Positions 7,775 to 16,110 of a DNA stretch of 64,000 nucleotides are shown here, piece after piece. How positions within the stretch are numbered: position 1 is the first letter of the stretch; each line of letters starts with the position of its first letter. The notes below the pieces were generated by a model. That model did no database searches and had not been told where the DNA came from. It worked only from the letters and a program-made list of their open reading frames with translations. A program made the position numbers and the translations under genes. The stretch is from Novilysobacter_A longmucuonensis (GTDB lineage Bacteria; Pseudomonadota; Gammaproteobacteria; Xanthomonadales; Xanthomonadaceae): contig NZ_JBJMAW010000014.1 in the NCBI RefSeq assembly GCF_046600735.1, positions 7,168 through 71,167 of the forward strand. Direction: 5' to 3'.

Positions 7775-8533
7775 GTGCGCTCCGTGGTGTCGGTAGGCGG
7801 TTTGCTTTTCGTCGGCATATTGACTGGCTGCGCCACGGTGATGGGCGACGTGCGCCCGTTCGAGCCGGTGGTGCCGCAGGCGGCCTCGCCGTATGCGGCG
7901 CAGGTCGCCGTGCCCGATGCCGCAACGCCCGCCGGCATGCTCGCCCCGGCGGCCGCCGCCGACCCCGGCGGTTCGATCTACGCCGCGTCCAACCGCGGGA
8001 GCGGCAGCGGGCGCGGCCTGCGGCTGTTCCAGGACAACAAGGCACGAGGCGTCGGCGACCTGCTGACCATCGTGCTGACCGAGCGCACCGCCTCGCGCTC
8101 GGTTGCGCAGACCTCTGTCACCAAGGAATCCGGCATCGGCCTGGGCGCGCCGATCGTCGCCGGGCTGCCGGTGACCTACGCCGGCCAGTCGATCCTCGAA
8201 GCCGAGATCGAGGGCACCCGCGACTTCACCGGCGCCGGCAACAGCGCGCAGAGCAACCAGCTCGACGGCGAGATCACCGTCACGGTGGTGCGCGAACTCG
8301 GCAACGGCAACCTGCTGGTCGCCGGCCAGAAGCGCATGCGCCTGAACCAGGGCGACGAGCTGGTCCAGGTTCAAGGAATCGTGCGCACCGCCGATATCGG
8401 TCCCGACAACCGCATCAGTTCCGACCGCGTCGGCGAGGCCCGCATCGTCTACGGCGGCCGCGGCACGCTGGCGCGGTCGAACGCGATGGGCTGGCTGGGC
8501 CGCTTCTTCAACTCCGCCGCCTTCCCTTACTGA
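7775..8533 (+). CDS. flgH: Flagellar L-ring lipoprotein FlgH
   Basis: 252 residues from GTG 7775, which has GGAGG four bases upstream. This start puts the lipobox Cys (ILTGC) at residue 19, as a lipoprotein signal needs. The frame stays open back to 7628, but that extension would place 49 residues, mostly repeat-derived, before the signal. FlgH motifs include LRLFQDNKARGVGDLLTIVL, GEITVTVVRELGNGNLLVAG, and the end GWLGRFFNSAAFPY. FlgH forms the outer-membrane L ring. The repeat inserted between flgG and this start is unusual and makes the start worth checking. Confidence 0.93.
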   Translation: MRSVVSVGGLLFVGILTGCATVMGDVRPFEPVVPQAASPYAAQVAVPDAATPAGMLAPAAAADPGGSIYAASNRGSGSGRGLRLFQDNKARGVGDLLTIVLTERTASRSVAQTSVTKESGIGLGAPIVAGLPVTYAGQSILEAEIEGTRDFTGAGNSAQSNQLDGEITVTVVRELGNGNLLVAGQKRMRLNQGDELVQVQGIVRTADIGPDNRISSDRVGEARIVYGGRGTLARSNAMGWLGRFFNSAAFPY

Positions 8534-8541
8534 GGCCCGTC

Positions 8542-9741
8542 ATGACCAGCGCCAATCTCGCGGGACGCGGCATCGCCACCCCAACCTTCGTCCCGGCCCG
8601 ACGCGTAGCCCGCCCCGAGGCCGCCGCTTCCGCGCCGCGACGCGCGCTACGCGCCGCGATGCGTACCTGCGCGGTGCTGTTGCTTGTTTTCAGCGCCAAT
8701 GCCCAGGCCGAGCGCATCAAGGATCTGGCCCAGGTCGCCGGGGTGCGCGGCAACCCGCTGGTTGGCTACGGCCTGGTGGTCGGCCTGGACGGCAGCGGCG
8801 ACCGCACCAGCCAGACGCCCTTTACCGTGCAGAGCCTCAAGACGATGCTCGACCAGCTCGGCGTGACCATTCCGCCGGGGGTCAATCCGCAGCTCAAGAA
8901 CGTCGCCGCGGTCGCGATCCACGCCGAGTTGCCGGCCTACGCCAAGCCCGGCCAGAACATCGACGTCACCGTGTCCTCGATCGGCAATGCCGGATCCTTG
9001 CGCGGCGGCAGCCTGCTGATGGCGCCGCTAAAAGGCGCCGACGGCCAGGTCTACGCGATCGCCCAGGGCAGCCTGGTGGTCAGCGGCTTCGGCGCCTCGG
9101 GCCGCGACGGCTCGCGCATCTCGGTCAACGCGCCCAACGGCGGGCGCATCCCCAACGGCGCGATCGTGGAACGCGCGGTCGCCGGGGCGGCACCGACCGG
9201 CAACATCCTGCTGAACCTGCACGAGTTCGACTTCACCACCGCTGCGCGGATAGTCGCTGCGGTCGAAAGCGCATTCGGCCCCGGCCGTGCGCGCGCACTC
9301 GACGGCGTGACCATCGAGGTGACCCCGCCGCCGGGCGACCGCATCGGTTTCCTGGCGCAGCTCGAAACGCTCGACGTGCGCCCGGGCGCGGCGGCCGCCA
9401 AGGTCATCGTCAACTCGCGCACCGGCACCGTGGTCATGGGCGGCCACGTCACCGTGCTGCCGGCCGCGGTCGCGCATGGCTCGCTGACCGTGTCGATCGT
9501 CGAATCCCTGCAAGTGGACCAGCCCAACCCGTTTGGCGACGGTGCCACCGTCATCACCCCGCAATCGACGATCGAGGCGGTCGAGGACTCCAGCCGCATG
9601 TTCTTGTTCGCCGGCGGCACCTCGCTGGAAGCGATCGTGCGCGCGGTCAACGCCGTCGGCGCCGCGCCGGGCGACATCGTCGCGATCCTGGAAGCGCTGA
9701 AGCGCGCGGGTGCGCTGCGGGCTGAGCTGGAAGTGATTTGA
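8542..9741 (+). CDS. flgI: Flagellar P-ring protein FlgI
   Basis: 399 residues from ATG 8542, with TGAGG (overlapping the flgH stop) seven bases upstream. The Sec signal hydrophobic core (CAVLLLVFSANAQA) comes late, after about 40 residues. An internal ATG at 8659 would give a 360-residue protein closer to the family average but has no ribosome site. The mature part is a textbook FlgI: ERIKDLAQVAGVRGNPLVGY, GLVVGLDGSGD, SGFGASGRDGSR, and the C-terminal DIVAILEALKRAGAL. FlgI polymerizes around the rod in the periplasm with FlgA's help. Confidence 0.96.
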   Translation: MTSANLAGRGIATPTFVPARRVARPEAAASAPRRALRAAMRTCAVLLLVFSANAQAERIKDLAQVAGVRGNPLVGYGLVVGLDGSGDRTSQTPFTVQSLKTMLDQLGVTIPPGVNPQLKNVAAVAIHAELPAYAKPGQNIDVTVSSIGNAGSLRGGSLLMAPLKGADGQVYAIAQGSLVVSGFGASGRDGSRISVNAPNGGRIPNGAIVERAVAGAAPTGNILLNLHEFDFTTAARIVAAVESAFGPGRARALDGVTIEVTPPPGDRIGFLAQLETLDVRPGAAAAKVIVNSRTGTVVMGGHVTVLPAAVAHGSLTVSIVESLQVDQPNPFGDGATVITPQSTIEAVEDSSRMFLFAGGTSLEAIVRAVNAVGAAPGDIVAILEALKRAGALRAELEVI

Positions 9742-9779
9742 GGATCATCGCCGCCAGCACTCGTCATCCTGCAACCCGC

Positions 9780-9891
9780 TCGTCATCCCCGCGAAGCCGG
9801 GGATCCAACGTCTTTCGCTAATGGCACTTGCAACGCCGCTGGCCGAAAACGCGCAGGTCACTGGGTTCCCGCCTTCGCGGGAATGACGAGC
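9780..9891. repeat. GTCATCCCCGCGAA-type palindromic repeat between flgI and flgJ
   Basis: The left arm CGTCATCCCCGCGAAGCCGG and the right arm CGCCTTCGCGGGAATGACGA are inverted, about 70 bases apart. This is the same family as the flgH and flgL copies. The remaining intergenic DNA (9742-9978) holds the sigma-54-like site upstream of flgJ. Confidence 0.88.
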
Positions 9892-9951
9892 AGAGAAGCA
9901 CGGCCCCTCAACCCGACATCCGACAAAGACCGACCTTACTCCCGCTCCCCG

Positions 9952-9967
9952 AGGCACAACCCTTGCA
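9952..9967 (+). promoter_or_regulatory. Sigma-54-like promoter just before flgJ
   Basis: AGGCAC-AACCC-TTGCAT has the invariant GG-N10-GC spacing. The predicted transcript start falls at 9977-9979, on the flgJ ATG itself. Sequence fit is good, but the position is odd: the transcript would be leaderless or nearly so. It follows a repeat that may separate flgJKL from flgBCDEFGHI. Confidence 0.55.
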
Positions 9968-9978
9968 TTAGCCCGAAC

Positions 9979-11079
9979 ATGCGCCTGCCCTCCGCCACCG
10001 AACTCGCGATCACCCCGCAACCGTCGCAATCGCGCGAGCGCCTGCAGACCGCTGCGCGCGAACTGGAGTCGCAGTTCGCGCAGCTGATGCTCAAGTCGAT
10101 GCGCAGCGCGAGCATGGGCGACTCGATGCTGGGCGACAACACGATGTACCGCGACATGTACGACCAGCAGCTCTCGCGCGAGATCACCAAGGGCCAAGGC
10201 CTCGGTCTGGCGCCGATGATCGTGCGCCAACTCGAGCGTGGCAGCGGCGGCGCCGAAGGACAGAACATGTCCGCCGCGCCCATGCCGCTGCCGCAGCGCG
10301 CGCCGGCGGCGACGCTGCCGATGGCGATGCCCTACTCGCATGGCGGCTCAATGATGAAGATGGCCGCCTCCATGACCGGCGGCTTCGCCCTGGCGCCGAG
10401 CCGCAGCGGCGTGTCGATGCCGGCGCTGGATGTGGCGGCAAGCCGCCCGCCCGCCTCATCGCCGGCCGCACCAGGCCTAGCGGCCGACCAGTGGTCGCCC
10501 GACAGGACCACCGGCGAGGCGGCCGCCGCGACAAACACGCCGCTGGACTGCAGCAGCCCGGAGGCCTTCGTCAAATCGATCTGGCCGCATGCGCAGCGCA
10601 CCGCCGCCGAACTGGGCGTGTCGGCCAAGGCGCTGGTCGCGCAGGCCGCGCTGGAGACCGGTTGGGGCCGGCGCCTGGCCGGTGGCCGCGGCGAGACGAG
10701 CTCGCACAATCTTTTCGGCATCAAGACCGGATCACGCTGGAGCGGTGAGCGAGTGAATTCCGCCACCCATGAATTCGTCGGCGGCGTGCGTCGCAACGAG
10801 CGCACCGATTTCCGCGCCTACGGCTCGATCCACGACAGCTTCGCCGACTACGCCCAGCTGATGCGCAACGAGCGCTACGCCGGCGCGCTCGCCGCTGGCA
10901 ACGATACCGGCCGCTTCGCCTCGGCACTGCAGCAGGCCGGCTACGCCACCGACCCGTCCTACGCGGCCAAGATCTCGGCGATCGCCAATGGGCCGACTCT
11001 CCAACGCGCACTCGGCGCGCTGGATGAAAAATATGAGCACGCGCATGCCGCGCTGCCCGACCCGACCATTCGAGGCTGA
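9979..11079 (+). CDS. flgJ: Flagellar rod-cap/peptidoglycan hydrolase FlgJ
   Basis: 366 residues from ATG 9979; the ORF is open further upstream only through repeat DNA. Residues 18-75 are the rod-chaperone domain (ERLQTAARELESQFAQLMLK, then SMRSAS). Residues about 190-350 are the glucosaminidase domain (LVAQAALETGWGRRLAGG with the catalytic Glu near 223; HNLFGIKTG; DYAQLMRNERYAGALA). This is the dual-domain gammaproteobacterial form that cuts a hole in the cell wall for the rod. No clear ribosome site precedes the ATG. The linker between domains is Ala/Pro-rich. Confidence 0.95.
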   Translation: MRLPSATELAITPQPSQSRERLQTAARELESQFAQLMLKSMRSASMGDSMLGDNTMYRDMYDQQLSREITKGQGLGLAPMIVRQLERGSGGAEGQNMSAAPMPLPQRAPAATLPMAMPYSHGGSMMKMAASMTGGFALAPSRSGVSMPALDVAASRPPASSPAAPGLAADQWSPDRTTGEAAAATNTPLDCSSPEAFVKSIWPHAQRTAAELGVSAKALVAQAALETGWGRRLAGGRGETSSHNLFGIKTGSRWSGERVNSATHEFVGGVRRNERTDFRAYGSIHDSFADYAQLMRNERYAGALAAGNDTGRFASALQQAGYATDPSYAAKISAIANGPTLQRALGALDEKYEHAHAALPDPTIRG

Positions 11080-11081
11080 CC

Positions 11082-12962
11082 ATGGGTGACATGCTCTCCA
11101 CCGGAAGCTCCGCCCTGCTCGCGTTCCAGCGCGCGCTGTCGACGGTAGGCAACAACGTCGCCAACGCCGCGACCCCAGGCTACAGCCGCCAGCGGGTGGA
11201 ACTGACATCGCGGCCGGGCCAGGGCGTAGGCACCCAGCACATCGGCGGCGGCGTAGACGTCACCCGCCTGCAGCGGCTGGCCGATGGCCTGGTGTTCGCG
11301 CGCCAGGTCGACAGCAGCGGCGAACTCGGCCGGCTGCAGCAGATGTCCTCGCTCTCGGCGCGCATCGACGGGCTGGTGTCGGATCCGGCGACCGGGCTGT
11401 CGGCGCCGTGGTCGGCGTTCTTCGCCGCCACCGAAGGCGTGGTCGCCGACCCCACCTCGGCGGTCACGCGCGGCCAGGTGCTGAGCTCGGGCGAGCAGCT
11501 CGCTTCGCGCTGGCGCTCGATGGATGGCCAGCTCGCGAACATGGAGGACGAGGTCGACGAACGCATCACCGCGCGCGTCGGCGAGGCCAACCGGCTGGCC
11601 AGCGAGATCGCCGGGCTCAACAAGAACATTACTGCCGCCGGCAGCAACGCGACCCCGGACCTGCTCGACCAGCGCGCGCTGCGCATCGACAAGCTCGCCA
11701 GCCTGGTCGGTGCCGAGACCATTGAGCAGGACGACGGCGCGATGAACGTATTCACCGCCGGCGGCCAGGCGCTGGTGCTGGGCAATCGCGCGATGGCGCT
11801 GAGCACGGTCAACGACCCGTACCGCCCCGACCGGGTGCAACTGGCCGTGGAAAGCGGCGCCGGACCGGTGCGGCTGCCGGCCACCAGCGTTTCGGGCGAG
11901 GTCGGCGGGCTGCTCGAATTCCGCGGCCGGGTGCTCGACCCGGCGCGCGCCGAGATCGGCCGGATCGCGGTGGCGTTTGCCGCGACCTTCAACGCCACCC
12001 AGAACGCCGGCGTCGACTACAACGGCCAGCCGGGCGCGGATTTCTTCTCGCTGCCGGCGCCGCGGATCGACCGCCACGCCGACAACACCGGCAGCGCAAC
12101 GCTCTCGGCCAGCTTCGGCGACCCCGGCGCGCTCAAGGGCCACGACCTGGTGCTGCGTTTCGACGGCGGCAGCTGGAGCGCGACCCGGGCCGACAGCGGC
12201 GAACCGGTCGCGCTGAGCGGCACCGGCAGCGCCGCCGATCCGCTGCTGATCGACGGGGTCGAAGTGGTGGTCGGCGGCGCGCCCGCCAATGGCGACCGTT
12301 TCTCGCTGCGGCCCACCGCCGGCGCGGCCGGCGGGCTGCAGGTCGCGCTGCAGGACCCGCTCGGCATCGCCGCGGCGCGCCCGCTGCAGGCCAGTGCCGA
12401 CACGGCGAACCTCGGCGGTGCCTCCACCGGCGCGGCGCGCGTCACCGACCCGGACGCGTTCGCCTCCTTCACCGGCGCGACGATCGAGTTCATCGATGCC
12501 GGCCAGTACACGATCAACGGCGGCAGCCCGGTCGCCTACACGCCCGGCAGCCCGATCGCCGGCGCCGGCTGGTCGCTGGCGCTGCAGGGCACGCCGGCGG
12601 CCGGCGACAGCTTCAACCTGCAACGCACGCCGCCGCGCTCGTCCGACAACGGCAACATGCGCGAGCTGGCCGCGCTGGACGAACGCGGCGTACTGTCGGG
12701 CGGCACCGTCGGCCTCACCGCGGGACTGGCCAACCTCACCGGCCGGATCGGCAGCGAAGCGCGCCACGCCGACCTCACCCTCGACGCGCAGGGCGCGATT
12801 CACCAGCAGGTGATCGCCGAACGCGAATCGGTGTCCGGCGTGAACCTCGACGAGGAGGCCGCCAACCTGCTGCGCTACCAGCAGGCCTACCAGGCCGCCG
12901 CGCAGATCATCAGCACCGCCGACACCATGTTCCAGACTCTGCTCGGGGCGGTGCGGCGATGA
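11082..12962 (+). CDS. flgK: Hook-filament junction protein FlgK (HAP1)
   Basis: 626 residues. The N-terminus (LSTGSSALLAFQRALSTVGN, then NVANAATPGYSRQRVEL) and C-terminus (VSGVNLDEEAANLLRYQQAY, then QAAAQIISTADTMFQTLL) are the D0/D1 helices of FlgK. The central part, 250-500, is variable. FlgK is the first junction protein on the hook and a FlgN client. It starts two bases after the flgJ stop. An alternative start three codons in (MLSTGS) is possible. Confidence 0.97.
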   Translation: MGDMLSTGSSALLAFQRALSTVGNNVANAATPGYSRQRVELTSRPGQGVGTQHIGGGVDVTRLQRLADGLVFARQVDSSGELGRLQQMSSLSARIDGLVSDPATGLSAPWSAFFAATEGVVADPTSAVTRGQVLSSGEQLASRWRSMDGQLANMEDEVDERITARVGEANRLASEIAGLNKNITAAGSNATPDLLDQRALRIDKLASLVGAETIEQDDGAMNVFTAGGQALVLGNRAMALSTVNDPYRPDRVQLAVESGAGPVRLPATSVSGEVGGLLEFRGRVLDPARAEIGRIAVAFAATFNATQNAGVDYNGQPGADFFSLPAPRIDRHADNTGSATLSASFGDPGALKGHDLVLRFDGGSWSATRADSGEPVALSGTGSAADPLLIDGVEVVVGGAPANGDRFSLRPTAGAAGGLQVALQDPLGIAAARPLQASADTANLGGASTGAARVTDPDAFASFTGATIEFIDAGQYTINGGSPVAYTPGSPIAGAGWSLALQGTPAAGDSFNLQRTPPRSSDNGNMRELAALDERGVLSGGTVGLTAGLANLTGRIGSEARHADLTLDAQGAIHQQVIAERESVSGVNLDEEAANLLRYQQAYQAAAQIISTADTMFQTLLGAVRR

Positions 12963-13006
12963 ATGACTTCGGCCTTGCTTCTATTGCCCATCGTTTCCGC
13001 GCCTTG

Positions 13007-13119
13007 GCTCGTCATTCCCGCGAACGCGGGAACCCAGCGACTTGTACGCGAAATCCGGACCGCCTCGCTTGCCACGGCGAGCGAAGCCACTGGGTTCCCG
13101 CGTCCGCGGGAATGACGGC
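13007..13119. repeat. GTCATTCCCGCGAA-type palindromic repeat between flgK and flgL
   Basis: The left arm CTCGTCATTCCCGCGAACGCG and the right arm CGTCCGCGGGAATGACGGCG are inverted across a spacer of about 75 bases. It is the third copy in the flagellar operons. The junction flgK-flgL (229 bases) contains nothing else recognisable apart from the GGGAG ribosome site of flgL. Confidence 0.88.
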
Positions 13120-13191
13120 GGGAATAACGGTGCGCGTATTGACCGCCCGTGCGCTCGAATCCAGCCTACGGCTTGCGCCGGGAGTGCAGCC

Positions 13192-14394
13192 ATGAACCTC
13201 AGAATCTCCACCGCCGGCCTGCACGCGCAGGGCCTGAACGGGTTGTTGCAACGCCAGCAGGAACTCGCCCGCACCCAGCAGGAGATGATCAGCGGCACGC
13301 GCATCAACCGCGCCGCCGACGACCCCGCCGCCGCCGCCAATGCGCAGCGGCTGGACCACGCGGTCGCCGCGCTGGAACAGTACGACCGCAACAGCGGCCT
13401 GCTCGAGCACCGCCTGCGCCTGCAGGAAGGTGCGCTGGAGGACGCCGGCGACAGCCTGCGGCGTGCGCGCGAGCTGGCGATCCAGGCCAACAACGCCGCC
13501 CTGTCGCCGACCGACCGCGCCCTGCTCGCCGCCGAACTGCGCGAGCTGCACGGCGGGCTGGTGGCGATCGCCAATCGCGACGACGGCAACGGCTGGCAAT
13601 TGTTCGCCGGCTCGCGCGACGGCGTAACGCCATTCTCCAACAGCGACGGCGGCGTGACCTACGCCGGCGACGATGGCCAGAACCTGGTCGATGTCGCCGC
13701 CGGGCTGGCCGTGGCAGACACCGACGCCGGCAGCGACGTGTTCATGCGGGTGCGCACCGGCGACGGCCAGGTCTTCGGCAGCGCCGCCACCGGCAACACC
13801 GGCAGCGGCGTGCTGCAGTCGACCGCGATCACCGATCAAACCGCCTGGAACGGCGCCACCCTGCGGGTGGAGTTCACCGCCGCCGACAGCTACCGGGTGC
13901 TAGACGCCGGCGGCACCGAGCTTGCCACCGGCACCTGGCAGAGCGGCGAGTCGATCGACGCCGGCGGCGCCCGGATCACCCTGACCGGCGCGCCCGCGGC
14001 CGGCGACGCCTTCACCGTCGAACGCGCCCCGACCCGTGATGTGTTCGCCAGCGTCAAGGCCCTGGCCGACGCGCTGGAGGCGCCCGCCGCGACCGCGGCC
14101 GAGCGCGCCCGCCGCGACAACGCCATCAGCGGCTCGATCGCCGACCTGGGCACCGCGCAGGACCACATGCTGTCGCTGCGCGCCGGGACCGGCGCGCGGC
14201 TGGCCTCGCTGGACTCGGCCAGCGATACCCGCGGCGCCGACGAGGTGTCGCTGTCGGCCACGCTCTCGCAACTGCGCGACGTCGATTACGCGAAGGCCGC
14301 CACTCAACTTGCCCTGCACGCCACCGCGCTGGAGGCCGCGCAGCGCACGATCGTGCGCGTGCAGAGCCTGTCGCTGTTCGACCGACTGGGCTAA
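13192..14394 (+). CDS. flgL: Hook-filament junction protein FlgL (HAP3)
   Basis: 400 residues from ATG 13192 with GGGAG nearby. The flagellin-like N-terminus (MNLRISTAGLHAQGLNGLLQ; QELARTQQEMISGTRINRAA; DDPAAAANAQ) and C-terminus (LSQLRDVDYAKAATQLALHATALEAAQ) are typical of FlgL. It forms the second junction zone between hook and filament. An in-frame extension to 13042 crosses repeat DNA and is not used. Confidence 0.96.
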   Translation: MNLRISTAGLHAQGLNGLLQRQQELARTQQEMISGTRINRAADDPAAAANAQRLDHAVAALEQYDRNSGLLEHRLRLQEGALEDAGDSLRRARELAIQANNAALSPTDRALLAAELRELHGGLVAIANRDDGNGWQLFAGSRDGVTPFSNSDGGVTYAGDDGQNLVDVAAGLAVADTDAGSDVFMRVRTGDGQVFGSAATGNTGSGVLQSTAITDQTAWNGATLRVEFTAADSYRVLDAGGTELATGTWQSGESIDAGGARITLTGAPAAGDAFTVERAPTRDVFASVKALADALEAPAATAAERARRDNAISGSIADLGTAQDHMLSLRAGTGARLASLDSASDTRGADEVSLSATLSQLRDVDYAKAATQLALHATALEAAQRTIVRVQSLSLFDRLG

Positions 14395-14408
14395 CCAGCC
14401 GGAGATCG

Positions 14409-14484
14409 TGTAGGAGCGCCCCATGGGCGCGATGCTTCTGCTTCGTCGGCACCAAGAGCATCGCGCCCATGGGGCGCTCCTACA
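14409..14484. repeat. TGTAGGAGCGCCCCATGGGCGCGAT palindrome between flgL and fliC
   Basis: Two perfectly complementary arms of about 28 bases (TGTAGGAGCGCCCCATGGGC... and its complement ending GGGGCGCTCCTACA) flank a 20-base loop. It could act as a bidirectional terminator upstream of the fliC promoter. The same repeat family recurs at least nine times in this window. Confidence 0.9.
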
Positions 14485-14548
14485 ACCGAAGGAAGTCCAG
14501 GCGGACAACGGGCAACGCCGCAGGAAGACCACCCCCGCAAATAAGAAT

Positions 14549-14575
14549 TAAAGCTTGACAAGTGGCTGCCGTTAT
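14549..14575 (+). promoter_or_regulatory. Sigma-28 (FliA) promoter of fliC
   Basis: TAAA, 15 bases, then GCCGTTAT fits the FliA consensus. The predicted transcript begins near 14582, leaving a leader of about 93 bases before the fliC ATG. Confidence 0.88.
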
Positions 14576-14674
14576 CCCTCACAGCAGCGGCGAGGGCCAT
14601 CCCGGCCAACACCCTGCGAACGCCGGCCCAGGCTCTCGTCGCCGCCGGATACCAACTTCCAGGAGACCGCATCC

Positions 14675-15865
14675 ATGCAAGTCATCAACTCCAACATCAT
14701 GTCGCTCAACGCGCAGCGCAACCTGTCCACGACCGGTGGCGACCTGGCGACCAGCCTGCAGCGCCTGTCCTCGGGCCTGCGCATCAACAGCGCCAAGGAC
14801 GACGCCGCCGGCCTGGCCATCTCCGAGCGCTTCACCACCCAGATCCGCGGCATGGACCAGGCCGCGCGCAACGCCAACGACGGCATCTCGCTGTCGCAGA
14901 CCGCCGAAGGCGCGATGGGCGAGATCGGTAACAACCTGCAGCGCATCCGTGAGCTGGCCGTGCAGTCGCGCAACGCCACCAACTCCGCCACCGACCGCGA
15001 GGCCCTGAACAAGGAAGCCCAGCAGCTCAAGGCCGAGATCAACCGCGTCGCCGGCCAGACTGCGTTCAACGGCGTCAAGCTGCTCGACGGCTCGTTCGAG
15101 AACCAGACCTTCCAGGTCGGCGCCAATCAGGGCGAGACGATCAACGTCGCAGGCATTGTCGATGCCTCCTCGGTTGCGCTGGGCACCTGGACTTCGGTCG
15201 ACACAAGCACCTTCGCTGCCTCCGTTACCGGCGTTGCCCCGACGGCGAATTCCAATCTGGCCGCAGGCGACCTGACCATCAACGGCGTCGACGTCGGTGC
15301 GGTCACCGGTGGCGTGGACGCAGCGGCGCAAGGCGCTGCGGTCGCAGCCGCAATCAATGGCGTGACCGGTGACACCGGCGTGTCTGCAGCGGCCAATGCC
15401 ACCACCGGCGTGATTACGCTGACCTCGACCAGCGAGGACGGCATCGTCATCGCCGGCGCGACGGCCAACGAGGCTGCCACCGAATCCGCGACCGGCCTGA
15501 CGTTCGCCACCACGGCCGCTACCGAGACCGTGGTTGCCGGCACCGCACAGACCGGCTTCGACAGCCTGGACATCTCCACCGCCGAAGGCGCCGATGCCGC
15601 GATGCTGGCGATGGACGGGGCACTGAGCGCGATCAACACCGCCCGCGCCGACATGGGCGCGGTGCAGAACCGCTTCACCTCGGTGGTGGCCAACCTCGGC
15701 TCGAACTCGGAGAACCTCTCGGCCGCCCGCAGCCGCATCCAGGACGCCGACTTCGCCGCCGAGACCGCGCAGCTGACCCGCAACCAGATCCTGCAGCAGG
15801 CCGGTACCGCGATGCTGGCCCAGGCCAACCAGGCACCGCAGAACGTGCTCAGCCTGCTGCGTTAA
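14675..15865 (+). CDS. fliC: Flagellin FliC
   Basis: 396 residues from ATG 14675 with AGGAG upstream. The N-terminal D0/D1 (MQVINSNIMSLNAQRNLSTT; LQRLSSGLRINSAKDDAAGL) and C-terminal D1/D0 (ARSRIQDADFAAETAQLTRN; ILQQAGTAMLAQANQAP) are highly conserved. The middle (about residues 170-300) is Ala/Thr/Val-rich and variable, giving the filament surface. It is the only flagellin gene in the window. It is monocistronic by its sigma-28 promoter and downstream hairpins. Confidence 0.98.
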   Translation: MQVINSNIMSLNAQRNLSTTGGDLATSLQRLSSGLRINSAKDDAAGLAISERFTTQIRGMDQAARNANDGISLSQTAEGAMGEIGNNLQRIRELAVQSRNATNSATDREALNKEAQQLKAEINRVAGQTAFNGVKLLDGSFENQTFQVGANQGETINVAGIVDASSVALGTWTSVDTSTFAASVTGVAPTANSNLAAGDLTINGVDVGAVTGGVDAAAQGAAVAAAINGVTGDTGVSAAANATTGVITLTSTSEDGIVIAGATANEAATESATGLTFATTAATETVVAGTAQTGFDSLDISTAEGADAAMLAMDGALSAINTARADMGAVQNRFTSVVANLGSNSENLSAARSRIQDADFAAETAQLTRNQILQQAGTAMLAQANQAPQNVLSLLR

Positions 15866-15884
15866 AGGCAGCGGCATTAAAGAT

Positions 15885-15945
15885 GCAAGGTGCGGCTCCG
15901 GCCGCACCTTGCGACACGGCAAGCGCGGCCCGGCCGCGCCTTGCT
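15885..15945 (+). terminator. Two stacked hairpins after fliC
   Basis: A perfect 12-bp stem GCAAGGTGCGGC/GCCGCACCTTGC with a 4-base loop lies at 15885-15912. A similar GCAAGCGCGGCCCGGCCGCGCCTTGC structure follows immediately. There is no T tract, so factor-independent strength is uncertain. The position 20 bases after the flagellin stop suits a terminator or mRNA-stabilising structure. Confidence 0.65.
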
Positions 15946-16110
15946 TCAAAGGACAACCAGCACATACCCGCAGCACCAGTCACCGCACTACCGCACCACC
16001 CCCTACTCCATTCCCGCCGAGCCCACCGTGACCGACCCGACTGACAGCACAGCGCAGCTCGATCGCCACCGCACGGCCCGCACGGGATACGACGACAGGC
16101 GGACCACACG

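Noticed and set aside
9822..9833. TGGCAC directly followed by TTGCA as a sigma-54 promoter
   Set aside because: The two halves touch, without the five-base spacer; GG-N10-GC spacing is not met.
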